The position numbers and the translations under genes were made by a program. A stretch of DNA of 64,000 bases from Prochlorococcus sp. AG-436-C14 (GTDB lineage: Bacteria; Cyanobacteriota; Cyanobacteriia; PCC-6307; Cyanobiaceae). Of the stretch, positions 45,679 through 60,885 are shown in pieces. The stretch spans positions 124,001 to 188,000 of the forward strand of contig QCPD01000001.1 of NCBI GenBank assembly GCA_003209755.1, given 5' to 3'. Under the pieces are notes generated by a model. It did no database searches and had not been told where the DNA came from. It worked only from the letters and a program-made list of their open reading frames with translations. The stretch's first letter is position 1. Each line of letters starts with the position of its first letter.

Positions 45679-47004
45679 ATGAAACAAGAGAGAAAACTAA
45701 ATTTGATGAATGAGAAAGAAAATTCAAATCAAACTATTCAGAATCCTCATATATGGCCACCATTCACACAACTTACATCCTCTAAGCCTCAATTATTGGT
45801 TGAAAAAGCAAAAGGTGCCCTTTTACTGCCCAAAGGCAGAGCTCCAATAATCGATGCCATAAGTAGCTGGTGGGTCACTCTTCATGGTCATGCAAATGAA
45901 TATATTGCCAAGGCTATCGCAACTCAAGCAGAGCAATTAGAACAAATTATCTTTGCAGATTTCACTCATCCTCAAGCTGAGCTATTAGCCAATCGACTAA
46001 GCAAATTAACAGGTCTAGAAAAGTTATTCTTTTCAGATAATGGCTCTACTGCAGTAGAAGTAGCTTTAAAAATGGCTCGACAATGGTGGAAAAACAAAGG
46101 TGATCATAGATCTCAAATCATTGCATTCGAAGGTGCCTACCATGGAGATACATTCGGAGCCATGGCAGTAGGCGAAAGAAATATATTTAGCGAGCCTTTT
46201 GATCAAATGCTATTTCCTGTTAGCAGAGTCCCTTGGCCTGAAACATGGTGGGGTGATGAAGATTTTGAGAAACGAGAAAAGGAGGTTTTAGAAACTCTCG
46301 ATCACCTCCTAAAGAAACCAACTATTGCAGTAATTATTGAGCCATTAGTGCAAGGGGCTGGAGGGATGCGAATGGTTCGTTCAGAATTTTTGGTGGAAGT
46401 CGAAAAAAGAATTCGCCAGGCGAATTCTTTACTGATTACAGATGAAGTCTTAACTGGCTTTGGAAGGTGTGGAGAACTATTCGCTTTTCAAAGAGCAGGA
46501 TTAAAGCCAGACCTTATATCACTCTCAAAAGGATTAACCGGTGGGTTTCTTCCGATGGGAGTTACTATGTCCAGTAAAAGGATTTCCGAAGGTTTCCTTG
46601 GTGAAGATCCCAAGCAAACTTTCTGGCACGGTCATAGTTTCACAGCTAACCCCTTAGGCTGTGCAGCTGCCAATGCCAGCTTAGATCTTTTAGAAAACTT
46701 CCCTCAAAAATATTTAGATTTTGAGTCACGTCATTTACCTCATCTACAAAAAATAGTTAAAGATCCAAGAATTGAATGTCCAAGAATTACAGGAACCATT
46801 GCTGCTTTTAATATTAAAGTGAAAGGTAAAAAGGGGTATTTAAGTTCCGTTGGAAAAATCATTAAAGCAAGTGCATTGAAGGTTGGTGTTTTCATTAGGC
46901 CATTAGGAGATGTAGTTTATCTAATGCCACCACTATGTATCACAGATGAAGAACTAGAAAAATGCTATTTTGGAATCCAAGAGGGCTTAAATTCTCTATC
47001 CTAG
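45679..47004 (+). CDS. bioA: Adenosylmethionine-8-amino-7-oxononanoate transaminase
   Basis: HIWPPFTQ, AISSWWVTLHGHANEYIA, FEGAYHGDTFGAMAVGE, LITDEVLTGFGRCGELFAF, SLSKGLTGGFLPMG. Confidence 0.96.
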   Translation: MKQERKLNLMNEKENSNQTIQNPHIWPPFTQLTSSKPQLLVEKAKGALLLPKGRAPIIDAISSWWVTLHGHANEYIAKAIATQAEQLEQIIFADFTHPQAELLANRLSKLTGLEKLFFSDNGSTAVEVALKMARQWWKNKGDHRSQIIAFEGAYHGDTFGAMAVGERNIFSEPFDQMLFPVSRVPWPETWWGDEDFEKREKEVLETLDHLLKKPTIAVIIEPLVQGAGGMRMVRSEFLVEVEKRIRQANSLLITDEVLTGFGRCGELFAFQRAGLKPDLISLSKGLTGGFLPMGVTMSSKRISEGFLGEDPKQTFWHGHSFTANPLGCAAANASLDLLENFPQKYLDFESRHLPHLQKIVKDPRIECPRITGTIAAFNIKVKGKKGYLSSVGKIIKASALKVGVFIRPLGDVVYLMPPLCITDEELEKCYFGIQEGLNSLS

Positions 47005-47061
47005 AATTTTTCTTACCAAGATTCTGAAAATTTAGCTATATAATTATTTCTGAAATTAAGC

Positions 47062-47502
47062 TTACATCAACCAACTTGGAGTAAAATTCAAGTTACCACC
47101 TCTTAAAAAAGCAATAAACACTCCTAAAGCCAGACTCAAGAAAATAGAGGTGATTAAAAGAAGAAGTGAAAATAGTTCTCCTCCTGATAATGGTCGCCTT
47201 ACTCCTATCGTTTTAGAAAATTGTACAGATTTTATATTTGTTAAGTAAGGTTCTTTGTTTTGACTTAAAAGATTATTCTCTTTTTCTATAAATAAGTCAT
47301 AGTTTGCCCTTAGGACAGGATCACTCAATAAATCATACGCCTCACAAACATTTTGAAATTGCCTTGTCGCTTCATCACTTGGCAAAGATGTCGTATCCGG
47401 ATGAAGTCGCTTACTTAATTGATGGAAAGCTTTTCTGAGCTCTGCGTTATTGGCAGAGGGAGAAACACCAAGCAGTTCGTAACAATTAGAAGAAGGAGTC
47501 AA
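47062..47502 (-). CDS. J-domain protein with C-terminal TM segment
   Basis: NCYELLGVSPSANNAELRKAFHQLSKRLHPDTTS (HPD present); hydrophobic LFSLLLLITSIFLSLALGVFIAFL. Confidence 0.9.
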   Translation of the reverse strand: MTPSSNCYELLGVSPSANNAELRKAFHQLSKRLHPDTTSLPSDEATRQFQNVCEAYDLLSDPVLRANYDLFIEKENNLLSQNKEPYLTNIKSVQFSKTIGVRRPLSGGELFSLLLLITSIFLSLALGVFIAFLRGGNLNFTPSWLM

Positions 47503-47580
47503 CTAAAGAAAATATGATCTAATAATAAATAGATTTTATCTAAATATCTCAGAACTGACTTTTACAAAAAACAATTCCAA

Positions 47581-48327
47581 ATGTCTACTAATAAAAACAA
47601 CAAAAAAGCAAATCATCTCATGATATGGAATGAGCTTAAATGGGTGCCAAGTGAAAAACAATTAGCTCAATTTATCCATTTGCAAGAGTTACTTAAAGAG
47701 TGGAATAAGAAGAGCAACCTTACTCGTTTAGTTGATGGAGATGATTTTTGGACTGCACAAGTATGTGACAGCTTGTTGCCACTTCATGAAGAACTTAAAT
47801 ATCCAGAACTTTCTCATAAATATATTGATATTGGTTCTGGCTGTGGATTCCCTGGCATTGCCATAGCTATAGCAATGCAAAATTCAAATATTACTCTTTT
47901 AGATTCTTCAAGTAAAAAAACGACTTTTCTGAAAGAAGTTTCTAAAGAAATTGGATTAAATTCTCGTATCACAGTAGTAACTGAAAGAGCTGAGACAGCA
48001 GGAAAGGATCCAATTCTTCGAAGTAATTTTGACTATGCCATTGCGAGAGCAGTTGCTTCTGCAAATGTAGTAGCTGAATATCTGGTGCCTTTTTTAAATT
48101 CGACAGGTCAAGCGCTCATATATAAAGGGGGCTGGAGTGACGCAGAGCAACAAATACTAAAAAAAGCTTTAACTAAACTAAATGCAGAGATCAAACGAAT
48201 ACATAAATTCGTACTCCCTAACAATCGTGGTATTAGACATATTATTAGAATTAGTTCTATTAATAAATGTCCTAATCAATATCCAAGATCAATTGGCAAA
48301 CCCAAAAAACAGCCTTTAGGTTACTAA
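47581..48327 (+). CDS. rsmG: 16S rRNA (guanine527-N7)-methyltransferase
   Basis: WNKKSNLTRL, YIDIGSGCGFPGIAIAIA, AIARAVAS; overlaps the convergent AKR stop codon. Confidence 0.93.
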   Translation: MSTNKNNKKANHLMIWNELKWVPSEKQLAQFIHLQELLKEWNKKSNLTRLVDGDDFWTAQVCDSLLPLHEELKYPELSHKYIDIGSGCGFPGIAIAIAMQNSNITLLDSSSKKTTFLKEVSKEIGLNSRITVVTERAETAGKDPILRSNFDYAIARAVASANVVAEYLVPFLNSTGQALIYKGGWSDAEQQILKKALTKLNAEIKRIHKFVLPNNRGIRHIIRISSINKCPNQYPRSIGKPKKQPLGY

Positions 48328-49550
48328 ATTCCCCATAATCTATCTCTTCTTTCTCCCCCCAATCTGTCTTTCAATTTTCTAAGTACAAAAGGTATTTCAG
48401 ATCTCCACGGGCTATTAATCAAAACTTTTTTCAAGTCATCCTCGCTCACTTCACAATCCAAACAATCTGCATTTGAGCCTGGGAACCAATGCCCTCCTCT
48501 ACCTAAAAGACCATAACGATCTTTAGCAAAGTTTTCCATATCCCAAGCCTCTAATAAATTATTTAGCCATAGCAAAATAGGTATATTAATCTCTCCTGGA
48601 GTTTTGTCCCAACTAGGCAACCCTATCTTCCAAGTATTCAACCATAACTCTCCAAGCGATTTATATGAGGCATTCAATAGTCGCTTATCTATAGTATTAA
48701 CTAAACCATGCATTATATCCATTTTTGAGATTGCACTTAAATGAATATCTAGATCTTCGGGCTTTGATGCTCCAACACTTAATGTATGAATTCTTTTATC
48801 CCTCAAGCAAAACAGATCATTAAATTCTATTGGATGCAAAGGACTACATAAATCTAAGAGTTTCAATGACGGAGTATGTAAATGACCTCCTTTATCAGTA
48901 GGGCTTATAATGAAAACCCCCATATCATTAGCATTCGCTGCTTGTAAAGCTTTTTCGTTTTCTTGCCGTATAAAATACCAATGCAAATTAACATAATCAA
49001 AAAGTCCTGTTTCAATTGTTTTAATGATCAGGTCAACGTTGGCATGAGTTGAGAAGCCAACATGACCAACAAGACCATCTTTTTGCCATTGACGAACAAT
49101 CTGTAGACATCCGTTAGGACGAATAGTCATATCTAGATGCTCAGGAAGATTGATACCATGAATAGCTAATAAATCAATTTTCTTAGAACCTAATCTACTC
49201 ATACTTAATTCAAGTTCTTGCTCAAATATCGAAGGGTCATTATTTGGTGGGATTTTTGTTTGCAATATTCTTTTTGGATCATCGATTTGGCCGAAGGCCC
49301 AACCTATCTGGCGCTCTGATGTTCCATAATGACGAGCAGTTTCGATATGATGCATACCTTTTTTAGACGCATGCTTAATAGTTTTTCGCAAGATGTCTTG
49401 TTGTTGATTCTCAATCTCTTTAGGATCTAAATCCTTCCAGCTTTGTTGAAAGCGCATCCCGCCTAGAGATAAGACTGGCATCTGAATCTCGGTTCGACCA
49501 AATCTTCTTCTAGGTATGGAATCGTTTTTACTATCTTTAATTGTTGACAC
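48324..49550 (-). CDS. Aldo/keto reductase family protein
   Basis: RRFGRTEIQMPVLSLGGMRFQQSW, HIETARHYGTSERQIGWAF, DLLAIHGIN. Confidence 0.9.
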   Translation of the reverse strand: MSTIKDSKNDSIPRRRFGRTEIQMPVLSLGGMRFQQSWKDLDPKEIENQQQDILRKTIKHASKKGMHHIETARHYGTSERQIGWAFGQIDDPKRILQTKIPPNNDPSIFEQELELSMSRLGSKKIDLLAIHGINLPEHLDMTIRPNGCLQIVRQWQKDGLVGHVGFSTHANVDLIIKTIETGLFDYVNLHWYFIRQENEKALQAANANDMGVFIISPTDKGGHLHTPSLKLLDLCSPLHPIEFNDLFCLRDKRIHTLSVGASKPEDLDIHLSAISKMDIMHGLVNTIDKRLLNASYKSLGELWLNTWKIGLPSWDKTPGEINIPILLWLNNLLEAWDMENFAKDRYGLLGRGGHWFPGSNADCLDCEVSEDDLKKVLINSPWRSEIPFVLRKLKDRLGGERRDRLWGI

Positions 49551-49565
49551 TTCTATATTTAAAAA

Positions 49566-49985
49566 TCAAGTAACCGGTGGTAAACCTAAATTTCGAAAAT
49601 GATGCTTTTCCAATATTTTTTTCAATTTAATTAATTCTTCAAAAGAAACCCAATCTATGCAATCAACAGGACAGGTATCTATAGCTTCTTGTATTAATTC
49701 ATCACTATCTCCATCTTGCCTAAAAGCTCTTGCCCTCCCTTGTTCAGGCTCCATTGCAAAAGTGTTAGTAGCGACAGAACTGCAGTATGTACAGCCAATG
49801 CATTTTCTCTCATCAACCCAAACGGCTTTTTCCCTTAACTTCCCTCCAAGGACTGGATCTCTACCACTAAGCTCGAAATCTTCATTATTAGCGGCCTCGT
49901 ATGCAACATTTGGATCATAAATATCATTTGAGGACTGATATTCAATAGACCTAGTTTCAAAAGCAGCTCTAGGATCAAAAGTCAA
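49566..49985 (-). CDS. [4Fe-4S]-type ferredoxin-domain protein
   Basis: CIGCTYCSSVATNTFAMEPEQGRARAFRQDGDSDELIQEAIDTCPVDCIDWV. Confidence 0.9.
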   Translation of the reverse strand: MTFDPRAAFETRSIEYQSSNDIYDPNVAYEAANNEDFELSGRDPVLGGKLREKAVWVDERKCIGCTYCSSVATNTFAMEPEQGRARAFRQDGDSDELIQEAIDTCPVDCIDWVSFEELIKLKKILEKHHFRNLGLPPVT

Positions 49986-50000
49986 TTTTCAAAAACACTC

Positions 50001-50393
50001 TTAGGAATCCCAACGAGTAACTACTAATTCTATTGATCCATCTAAATTTTGCTTTTGCTCAGACACTTGAAAACCTTCTTGAGCAGTTGAATCAAGAACA
50101 GTGTTTAGAGCATAACGTTGAGTGACTTGAGCTAAAAATCTCTCAATTGGTATTGATTGTTTCCATAGATCAAGGTCAGTTACAAGTTCATATGATTTTG
50201 AACCTTCATTCCAACGAAATCCAATGTCTGCTCCCTTACTCATCTCAACAGTCATTTGAGCTTTTACAGTTTGACCTCTATAACCTCTAACTAGATTTTC
50301 ACCTTCATTGGGAACATACCCTAAATCAATTAGAGCCTGTTTAAGGAACTCTTTCTTACGAAGTTGAGTTTTAACTGTGCTGAAATGTGACAT
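50001..50393 (-). CDS. ycf35: DUF1257 / Ycf35-family protein
   Basis: MSHFSTVKTQLRKKEFLKQALIDLGY...VKAQMTVEMSKGADIGFRWNEGSKSYELVTDLDLW. Confidence 0.88.
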   Translation of the reverse strand: MSHFSTVKTQLRKKEFLKQALIDLGYVPNEGENLVRGYRGQTVKAQMTVEMSKGADIGFRWNEGSKSYELVTDLDLWKQSIPIERFLAQVTQRYALNTVLDSTAQEGFQVSEQKQNLDGSIELVVTRWDS

Positions 50394-50596
50394 CAGTGGA
50401 TTTCTGCAGGAATAGTCTGTTTTTGAACTTTTTCGCGAAGAAAGGTATCAGAGGTTGCCTCTCTCCTTTCAACGGTGCCTAAGGCATCCTCAAGCTTCTC
50501 AGTTAAATCAATACATGCATCACCAACAAGACCTTCAACGGTTTCTTCAACCCGTCCATCTTGTCGTATTTTAAAGCGCAATGTGCGTTGTGGCAT
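50393..50596 (-). CDS. DUF2997-family protein
   Basis: RTLRFKIRQDGRVEETVEGLVGDACIDLTEKLEDALGTV; 1-nt overlap with ycf35. Confidence 0.82.
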   Translation of the reverse strand: MPQRTLRFKIRQDGRVEETVEGLVGDACIDLTEKLEDALGTVERREATSDTFLREKVQKQTIPAEIH

Positions 50597-50685
50597 GAAA
50601 TTGAAGCCCTAAGTCAAGCATGATATAGAAAAAAACTCTAGAAACGCGAATTATTAATTACAACGAATTGTTTTTGTACCAAAAA

Positions 50686-51495
50686 TTAAACCAATTGACC
50701 ATCATCAATTAACGATTTTAATTTTTTTTGTACCTCTGAATTATCCAATTGCTCCAAAGCTGTCCTTGCTTCATACCTAACAGAAGGTTCTCTATCATTT
50801 AATAAAACAGAAATAAAAGTCTCCACTATTTGCATTTGGATTTCCGCACTCAAAAGTCCATAAAGACGTCCTAGGGACCAAATACAGTTACTTCGAACTA
50901 TTGGTTCACAATCTACTTGTAAACTTTCCAGTAATTGATTCGCGGCTGGAGGAGAGCTCTCTACTGAATTTAGTCCAACCTCTGCTAAAGAGCTGGATGC
51001 CCATAATCTCACGGCGGCAACATCTTGTTTTAATGCATTAATCAGAGGTTCTAGAACTTGGGCGTCAGGGTAATTTCCGAGACTCCATGCAGTAGCTTTT
51101 CGCACATAAGCATTACTATCAAACCTCAATAAATGCAGTAGAAGATCTATTGCATTTGGACAAGGATTTCTACCTAAAGCATAAACAGCACTCATCCTGA
51201 CGACAGGAGAAGGTTCCTCAAGTAAAGGCAATAAGAATGGAAGAGCTCTAGGGTCTCTATGTTCGCAAAAGACTCTTAAGCCCTGAAGTATCTGTTCATT
51301 GCCGGATTGAAGCCATTTCAAAGCAAGATCACATTCTTTTGATGAATTCCCTTGATCTTCATCAATTTTATCTAATTCAATTTCATCTAAAGGGTCTCCA
51401 GCTAACTGAGCAGCTAATTCTCTTGCTAAAAGATCAGGGTCTATGGCCAAATTAGCCAACCCTTTTTCAGTTAATTTTTGATTTTCATCATTCAT
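50686..51495 (-). CDS. HEAT-repeat protein (PBS-lyase-like repeats)
   Basis: Repeated RMSAVYALGRNPCPNAIDLLLHLL / YVRKATAWSLGNYPDAQVLEPLINAL / AVRLWASSSLAEVG units. Confidence 0.88.
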   Translation of the reverse strand: MNDENQKLTEKGLANLAIDPDLLARELAAQLAGDPLDEIELDKIDEDQGNSSKECDLALKWLQSGNEQILQGLRVFCEHRDPRALPFLLPLLEEPSPVVRMSAVYALGRNPCPNAIDLLLHLLRFDSNAYVRKATAWSLGNYPDAQVLEPLINALKQDVAAVRLWASSSLAEVGLNSVESSPPAANQLLESLQVDCEPIVRSNCIWSLGRLYGLLSAEIQMQIVETFISVLLNDREPSVRYEARTALEQLDNSEVQKKLKSLIDDGQLV

Positions 51496-51518
51496 AGCTC
51501 TGAGAGAAGAAGAGCAAA

Positions 51519-51644
51519 CTAATTAATTGGTGCTGGTGCGAGCATATCCCCGGGGAGCCATATCCGAGCGCTGACTGCGAACAAAGCAACCGCAAAAAGA
51601 GCAACAATTAGAATAGGGAAAAGAGTTGTTCGTAAAAAACCCAA
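51519..51644 (-). CDS. Possible single-TM miniprotein, 41 aa (below ORF-track cutoff, TTG start)
   Basis: My translation: MGFLRTTLFPILIVALFAVALFAVSARIWLPGDMLAPAPIN*; hydrophobic helix plus polar tail. Confidence 0.5.
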   Translation of the reverse strand: MGFLRTTLFPILIVALFAVALFAVSARIWLPGDMLAPAPIN

Positions 51645-51697
51645 AATTACAAACTAATTAGTATTCTATTCTGCTCTAAATTTTGACCATTTGGCTA

Positions 51698-53461
51698 TCA
51701 TGGGTCAACTTTTTGAGTTATTAGTTTTGTTTTCTTCATTAAAAACGAACAACTCGCAGCAATGGAAAGCGCAATCCATGCGCTTCTTTCTTGATGTAAT
51801 AAGAAAGCCCCAATACTAACTAATCCACCATAGAGAATTCCTGAACCTAAAACGAAGCGAGATCCAAGCACTGAAAAATTGTCAACTGGATCAATATTCA
51901 GACTTTTCCTTATTTTTTTCCAACCAGGACCTGGGGGTTTTACCTGCATGACAAATTTGTTGAGTGTCTCCTCAGACTCTGGCTCAGTAAAAAATAAAGT
52001 AAGCAACCAAATCACCGCTGTAAATGAAGTGGTAAATAAGAGTCTTTTTCCGAAATCTTCAATTATAAAAAAAGGAGAAACTGAAGTGATTAAGCCTATA
52101 AAAAAACCACTCAGCATTGCTGAAAGTTCAGCCAAAGCATTTACTCTCCACCAAAACCATCTAAGGACAAGAACCGCACCTGGGCCTGTACCTATAGCAA
52201 TAACAAGCCTAAACATTGAAGCAATACTGTTACTAAATAAAGCAGTGACGACTCCAATTAGAAGCAACAAAATACTTGCAAGCTGACCCATAAGAATCAT
52301 TTCTCTGGGGCCAGCCGATGGCCTGAAAAATCTTTTATATAGATCATTAGCAAGATAACTAGCCCCCCAATTAATTGAAGTACTTACGGTACTCATGAAT
52401 GCAGCGACCAATGACACCACGACTAATCCAAGTCCAACAGGTGGCAAGTATGTAACAGCGAGGTTTGGATAACTTAATTCCCAGTCACTCTGATAAGGCA
52501 AGAGAACCAAACCAGCCAATCCAACTAAAATCCAAAGCCAACTGCGAATAAGATAATTAACAATTAAAAAAACTATTCCTGCCAAAGTTGCTTGTTTTTC
52601 ATCCTTAGTAGCCAATAAACGTTGAATAAATTCCCCACCACCATCACTACGTCTAAAACTCCACCACTGCAAAGAAATATAAGCGAAAAAAGTAGTAATA
52701 CTAATTCCTGAACTATCTAACCAATTGAAACCATCCCTATTTAATGTCCATGGAAATAAAGAAAGCAGCTCTGGTCGATCTAATGCCTCTAATTTGATTA
52801 ATAAATCCCTCATGCCACCTGAAGCATCTAGTGCCACATAGCAAACAGCAAACGCGCCAAGAAGAGCTAAAACTAGTTGTACAAAATCATTAACCACTAC
52901 TGCCCATAGCCCACCTAACACAGTGTAAATAAGTACAAATGAAGCAACTAAAATCATTAAAAATATAGTGTCAGTAAAGAGTCCAAATACAATATGTCCA
53001 TCCACTACACCTAATGATTCAGAAACTTTACGCATTGCTAAGAAAGCATAACCAATCCCAATACAATTAATTGGAACAGACAGCAAAAAAGCTTTTATAC
53101 CTCTTAAATAAGCTGCTGGTTTACCCCCATAACGTAATTCAGTGAAGGCTGCATCAGTCAAAACTCCACTACGCCTCCAAAGTGGAGCGAATATAACGGT
53201 CATAGCCACATGCGCAAGTCCAAAACTCCACCATTCCCAGTTTCCAGCCAAGCCTCTAGTCCCAATAATGCCAGCAACGTAAAGAGGCGTATCAATCGAA
53301 AACGTTGTTGCAGCCATGGACATACCTGAAAGCAAACCATTCAGACGACGACCAGCAACAAAATAGTCTGCTTCATTATGATTTTTTAGAGATATATAAA
53401 CTCCTAATACCAAGGAAAATATTAAATATAGAAATAAAATAAACCAATCAATAAATGTCAT
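51698..53461 (-). CDS. Sodium:solute symporter family protein
   Basis: FIDWFILFLYLIFSLVLGVYISLKNHNEADYFVAGRRLNGLLSGMSMAATTFSIDTPLYVAGIIG; many TM segments. Confidence 0.92.
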   Translation of the reverse strand: MTFIDWFILFLYLIFSLVLGVYISLKNHNEADYFVAGRRLNGLLSGMSMAATTFSIDTPLYVAGIIGTRGLAGNWEWWSFGLAHVAMTVIFAPLWRRSGVLTDAAFTELRYGGKPAAYLRGIKAFLLSVPINCIGIGYAFLAMRKVSESLGVVDGHIVFGLFTDTIFLMILVASFVLIYTVLGGLWAVVVNDFVQLVLALLGAFAVCYVALDASGGMRDLLIKLEALDRPELLSLFPWTLNRDGFNWLDSSGISITTFFAYISLQWWSFRRSDGGGEFIQRLLATKDEKQATLAGIVFLIVNYLIRSWLWILVGLAGLVLLPYQSDWELSYPNLAVTYLPPVGLGLVVVSLVAAFMSTVSTSINWGASYLANDLYKRFFRPSAGPREMILMGQLASILLLLIGVVTALFSNSIASMFRLVIAIGTGPGAVLVLRWFWWRVNALAELSAMLSGFFIGLITSVSPFFIIEDFGKRLLFTTSFTAVIWLLTLFFTEPESEETLNKFVMQVKPPGPGWKKIRKSLNIDPVDNFSVLGSRFVLGSGILYGGLVSIGAFLLHQERSAWIALSIAASCSFLMKKTKLITQKVDP

Positions 53462-53491
53462 AAGAGCTCAAAAGTCATATATGTTTCTTTC

Positions 53492-58928
<5,437 letters not shown>

Positions 58929-58935
58929 CTAAGAG

Positions 58936-60843
58936 TTACGAGGTTGCTGCTACAGCATCGATAATTGTATGGTTCATTACGACCCGGCCAACCGTAGTCA
59001 AGATGTAACGGCTAATTAAACTTCCATCTTCATCTAATCGATCACGTCGATAAGTCCATTCCTCAATACGAGTACCATCTTTCAAAGTCTCCGACTTACG
59101 CGGTTTCTGAAGCTCTTCATCATCCTCAATTTCACCAGAAAATCGAACCCAAACCCAATCATGTAAATCAATTCTTTTATTTTCAAGAGCTTGCAAAACA
59201 TCTTCAAGTGATGCATAGGTATGAGAATGATTCCCAAACTTTGGCTTATTTGCTTGAGGCTGAATTGCGGTTAGGTAGTAAGACCCTAAAACCATATCTT
59301 GAGATGGAGTAACTATTGGATCCCCAGTTGCAGGCGAAAGAATATTGTTACTCGCTAGCATTAACATCCTTGCCTCTGTTTGCGCCTCAATTGCTAAAGG
59401 AACATGAACAGCCATTTGATCTCCATCAAAATCAGCGTTAAAAGCAGGACATACCAATGGATGTAGCTGTATAGCTCGTCCAGCAACTAATTTAGGCTCA
59501 AAAGCTTGAATGCCTAGTCGGTGCAAAGTAGGAGCACGGTTAAGCAGGATAGGATGACCATCTATAACTTCCTGTAAAACCTGCATTACTTCATCGTCTG
59601 CTTTCTGTATCAATTTCTTAGCTGCTTTGATGTTATTGACAATATTCTGGCGAATCAATCTATGAATTACAAAAGGCTGAAAAAGCTCTATTGCCATTTC
59701 CTTTGGCAATCCACATTGATGCATTTTCAACTTGGGGCCAACTACTATTACCGAACGTCCTGAGTAATCAACTCTTTTTCCAAGTAAGTTCTGCCTGAAT
59801 CTCCCTTGCTTGCCTTCGATAATATCACTTAATGATTTCAAGGGGCGATTATTTGCGCCAACAACAGTTCTTCCTCTTCTACCATTATCAATAAGCGCAT
59901 CTACAGCCTCTTGCAGCATCCTTTTTTCATTTCTAACTATTATCTCTGGGGCTAATATTTCCTGAAGACGAGCAAGACGGTTGTTTCTATTGATTACTCT
60001 TCTATATAAGTCATTTAAATCTGAGGTAGCGAATCTACCCCCATCTAATTGGACCATAGGCCTCAAATCAGGTGGTATAACAGGTATCGCATCTAAAACC
60101 ATCCATTCTGGACTTGCACTTGTAGCAATAAAATTATCTATTACTCTAAGTCTTTTGATAAGCTTAGCCCTTTTTTGACCTTTGCTTGTTGCAATCTCTT
60201 CTCGTAATTGCTCAGCAACTTCTTTTAAATTTAAATCCTCCAGTAATTGTTTTAAGGCCTCTGCACCTATTCCAACAATGGGTTCATTCTCGATAGTTGA
60301 ATCCTCAGCATAAATCTCGTCTTCAATCTCAAGCCATTCATCTTCTGTTAATAACTGCTTATATTTTAGATCTTTACTATCTCCAATATCTAAAACAACA
60401 TAACAATTAAAGTAAACAATTTGCTCGACATCTCTTAGAGGCATGTCTAACAAAATAGCGACATAGCTAGGAATACCTTTTAAATACCAAACATGGGATA
60501 CTGGCGCTGCTAATTTAATAAACCCCATCCTATGTCTTCTTACTCGACTTTCTGTTACTTCAACACCGCACCTTTCGCAAACAATTCCACGATGCCTAAC
60601 TCTCTTATATTTCCCACAATGACATTCCCAATCCTTTGATGGACCAAAGATCTTTTCACAAAACAACCCGTCCATCTCAGGCTTAAGTGTTCGATAATTT
60701 ATTGTTTCTGGCTTGGTTACTTCCCCTACGACCTGACCATTGGGCAAAGTTCTTTGCCCCCATTCCATTACTCTTTCTGGCGAGGCTAGTTTTATTTTGA
60801 CATAATCAAAATGATTTTCTGTACGTAGATTGCTATTAGTCAT
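58936..60843 (-). CDS. rpoC1: DNA-directed RNA polymerase subunit gamma (N-terminal beta')
   Basis: [50 protein letters not shown] catalytic motif. Confidence 0.98.
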   Translation of the reverse strand: MTNSNLRTENHFDYVKIKLASPERVMEWGQRTLPNGQVVGEVTKPETINYRTLKPEMDGLFCEKIFGPSKDWECHCGKYKRVRHRGIVCERCGVEVTESRVRRHRMGFIKLAAPVSHVWYLKGIPSYVAILLDMPLRDVEQIVYFNCYVVLDIGDSKDLKYKQLLTEDEWLEIEDEIYAEDSTIENEPIVGIGAEALKQLLEDLNLKEVAEQLREEIATSKGQKRAKLIKRLRVIDNFIATSASPEWMVLDAIPVIPPDLRPMVQLDGGRFATSDLNDLYRRVINRNNRLARLQEILAPEIIVRNEKRMLQEAVDALIDNGRRGRTVVGANNRPLKSLSDIIEGKQGRFRQNLLGKRVDYSGRSVIVVGPKLKMHQCGLPKEMAIELFQPFVIHRLIRQNIVNNIKAAKKLIQKADDEVMQVLQEVIDGHPILLNRAPTLHRLGIQAFEPKLVAGRAIQLHPLVCPAFNADFDGDQMAVHVPLAIEAQTEARMLMLASNNILSPATGDPIVTPSQDMVLGSYYLTAIQPQANKPKFGNHSHTYASLEDVLQALENKRIDLHDWVWVRFSGEIEDDEELQKPRKSETLKDGTRIEEWTYRRDRLDEDGSLISRYILTTVGRVVMNHTIIDAVAATS

Positions 60844-60885
60844 TAGAGATTAGTGTGTGTAGATGATTTGTTTCGGTTGAGTCGA

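Noticed and set aside
51879-52286. 135-aa plus ORF opposite the symporter
   Set aside because: Antisense shadow ORF.
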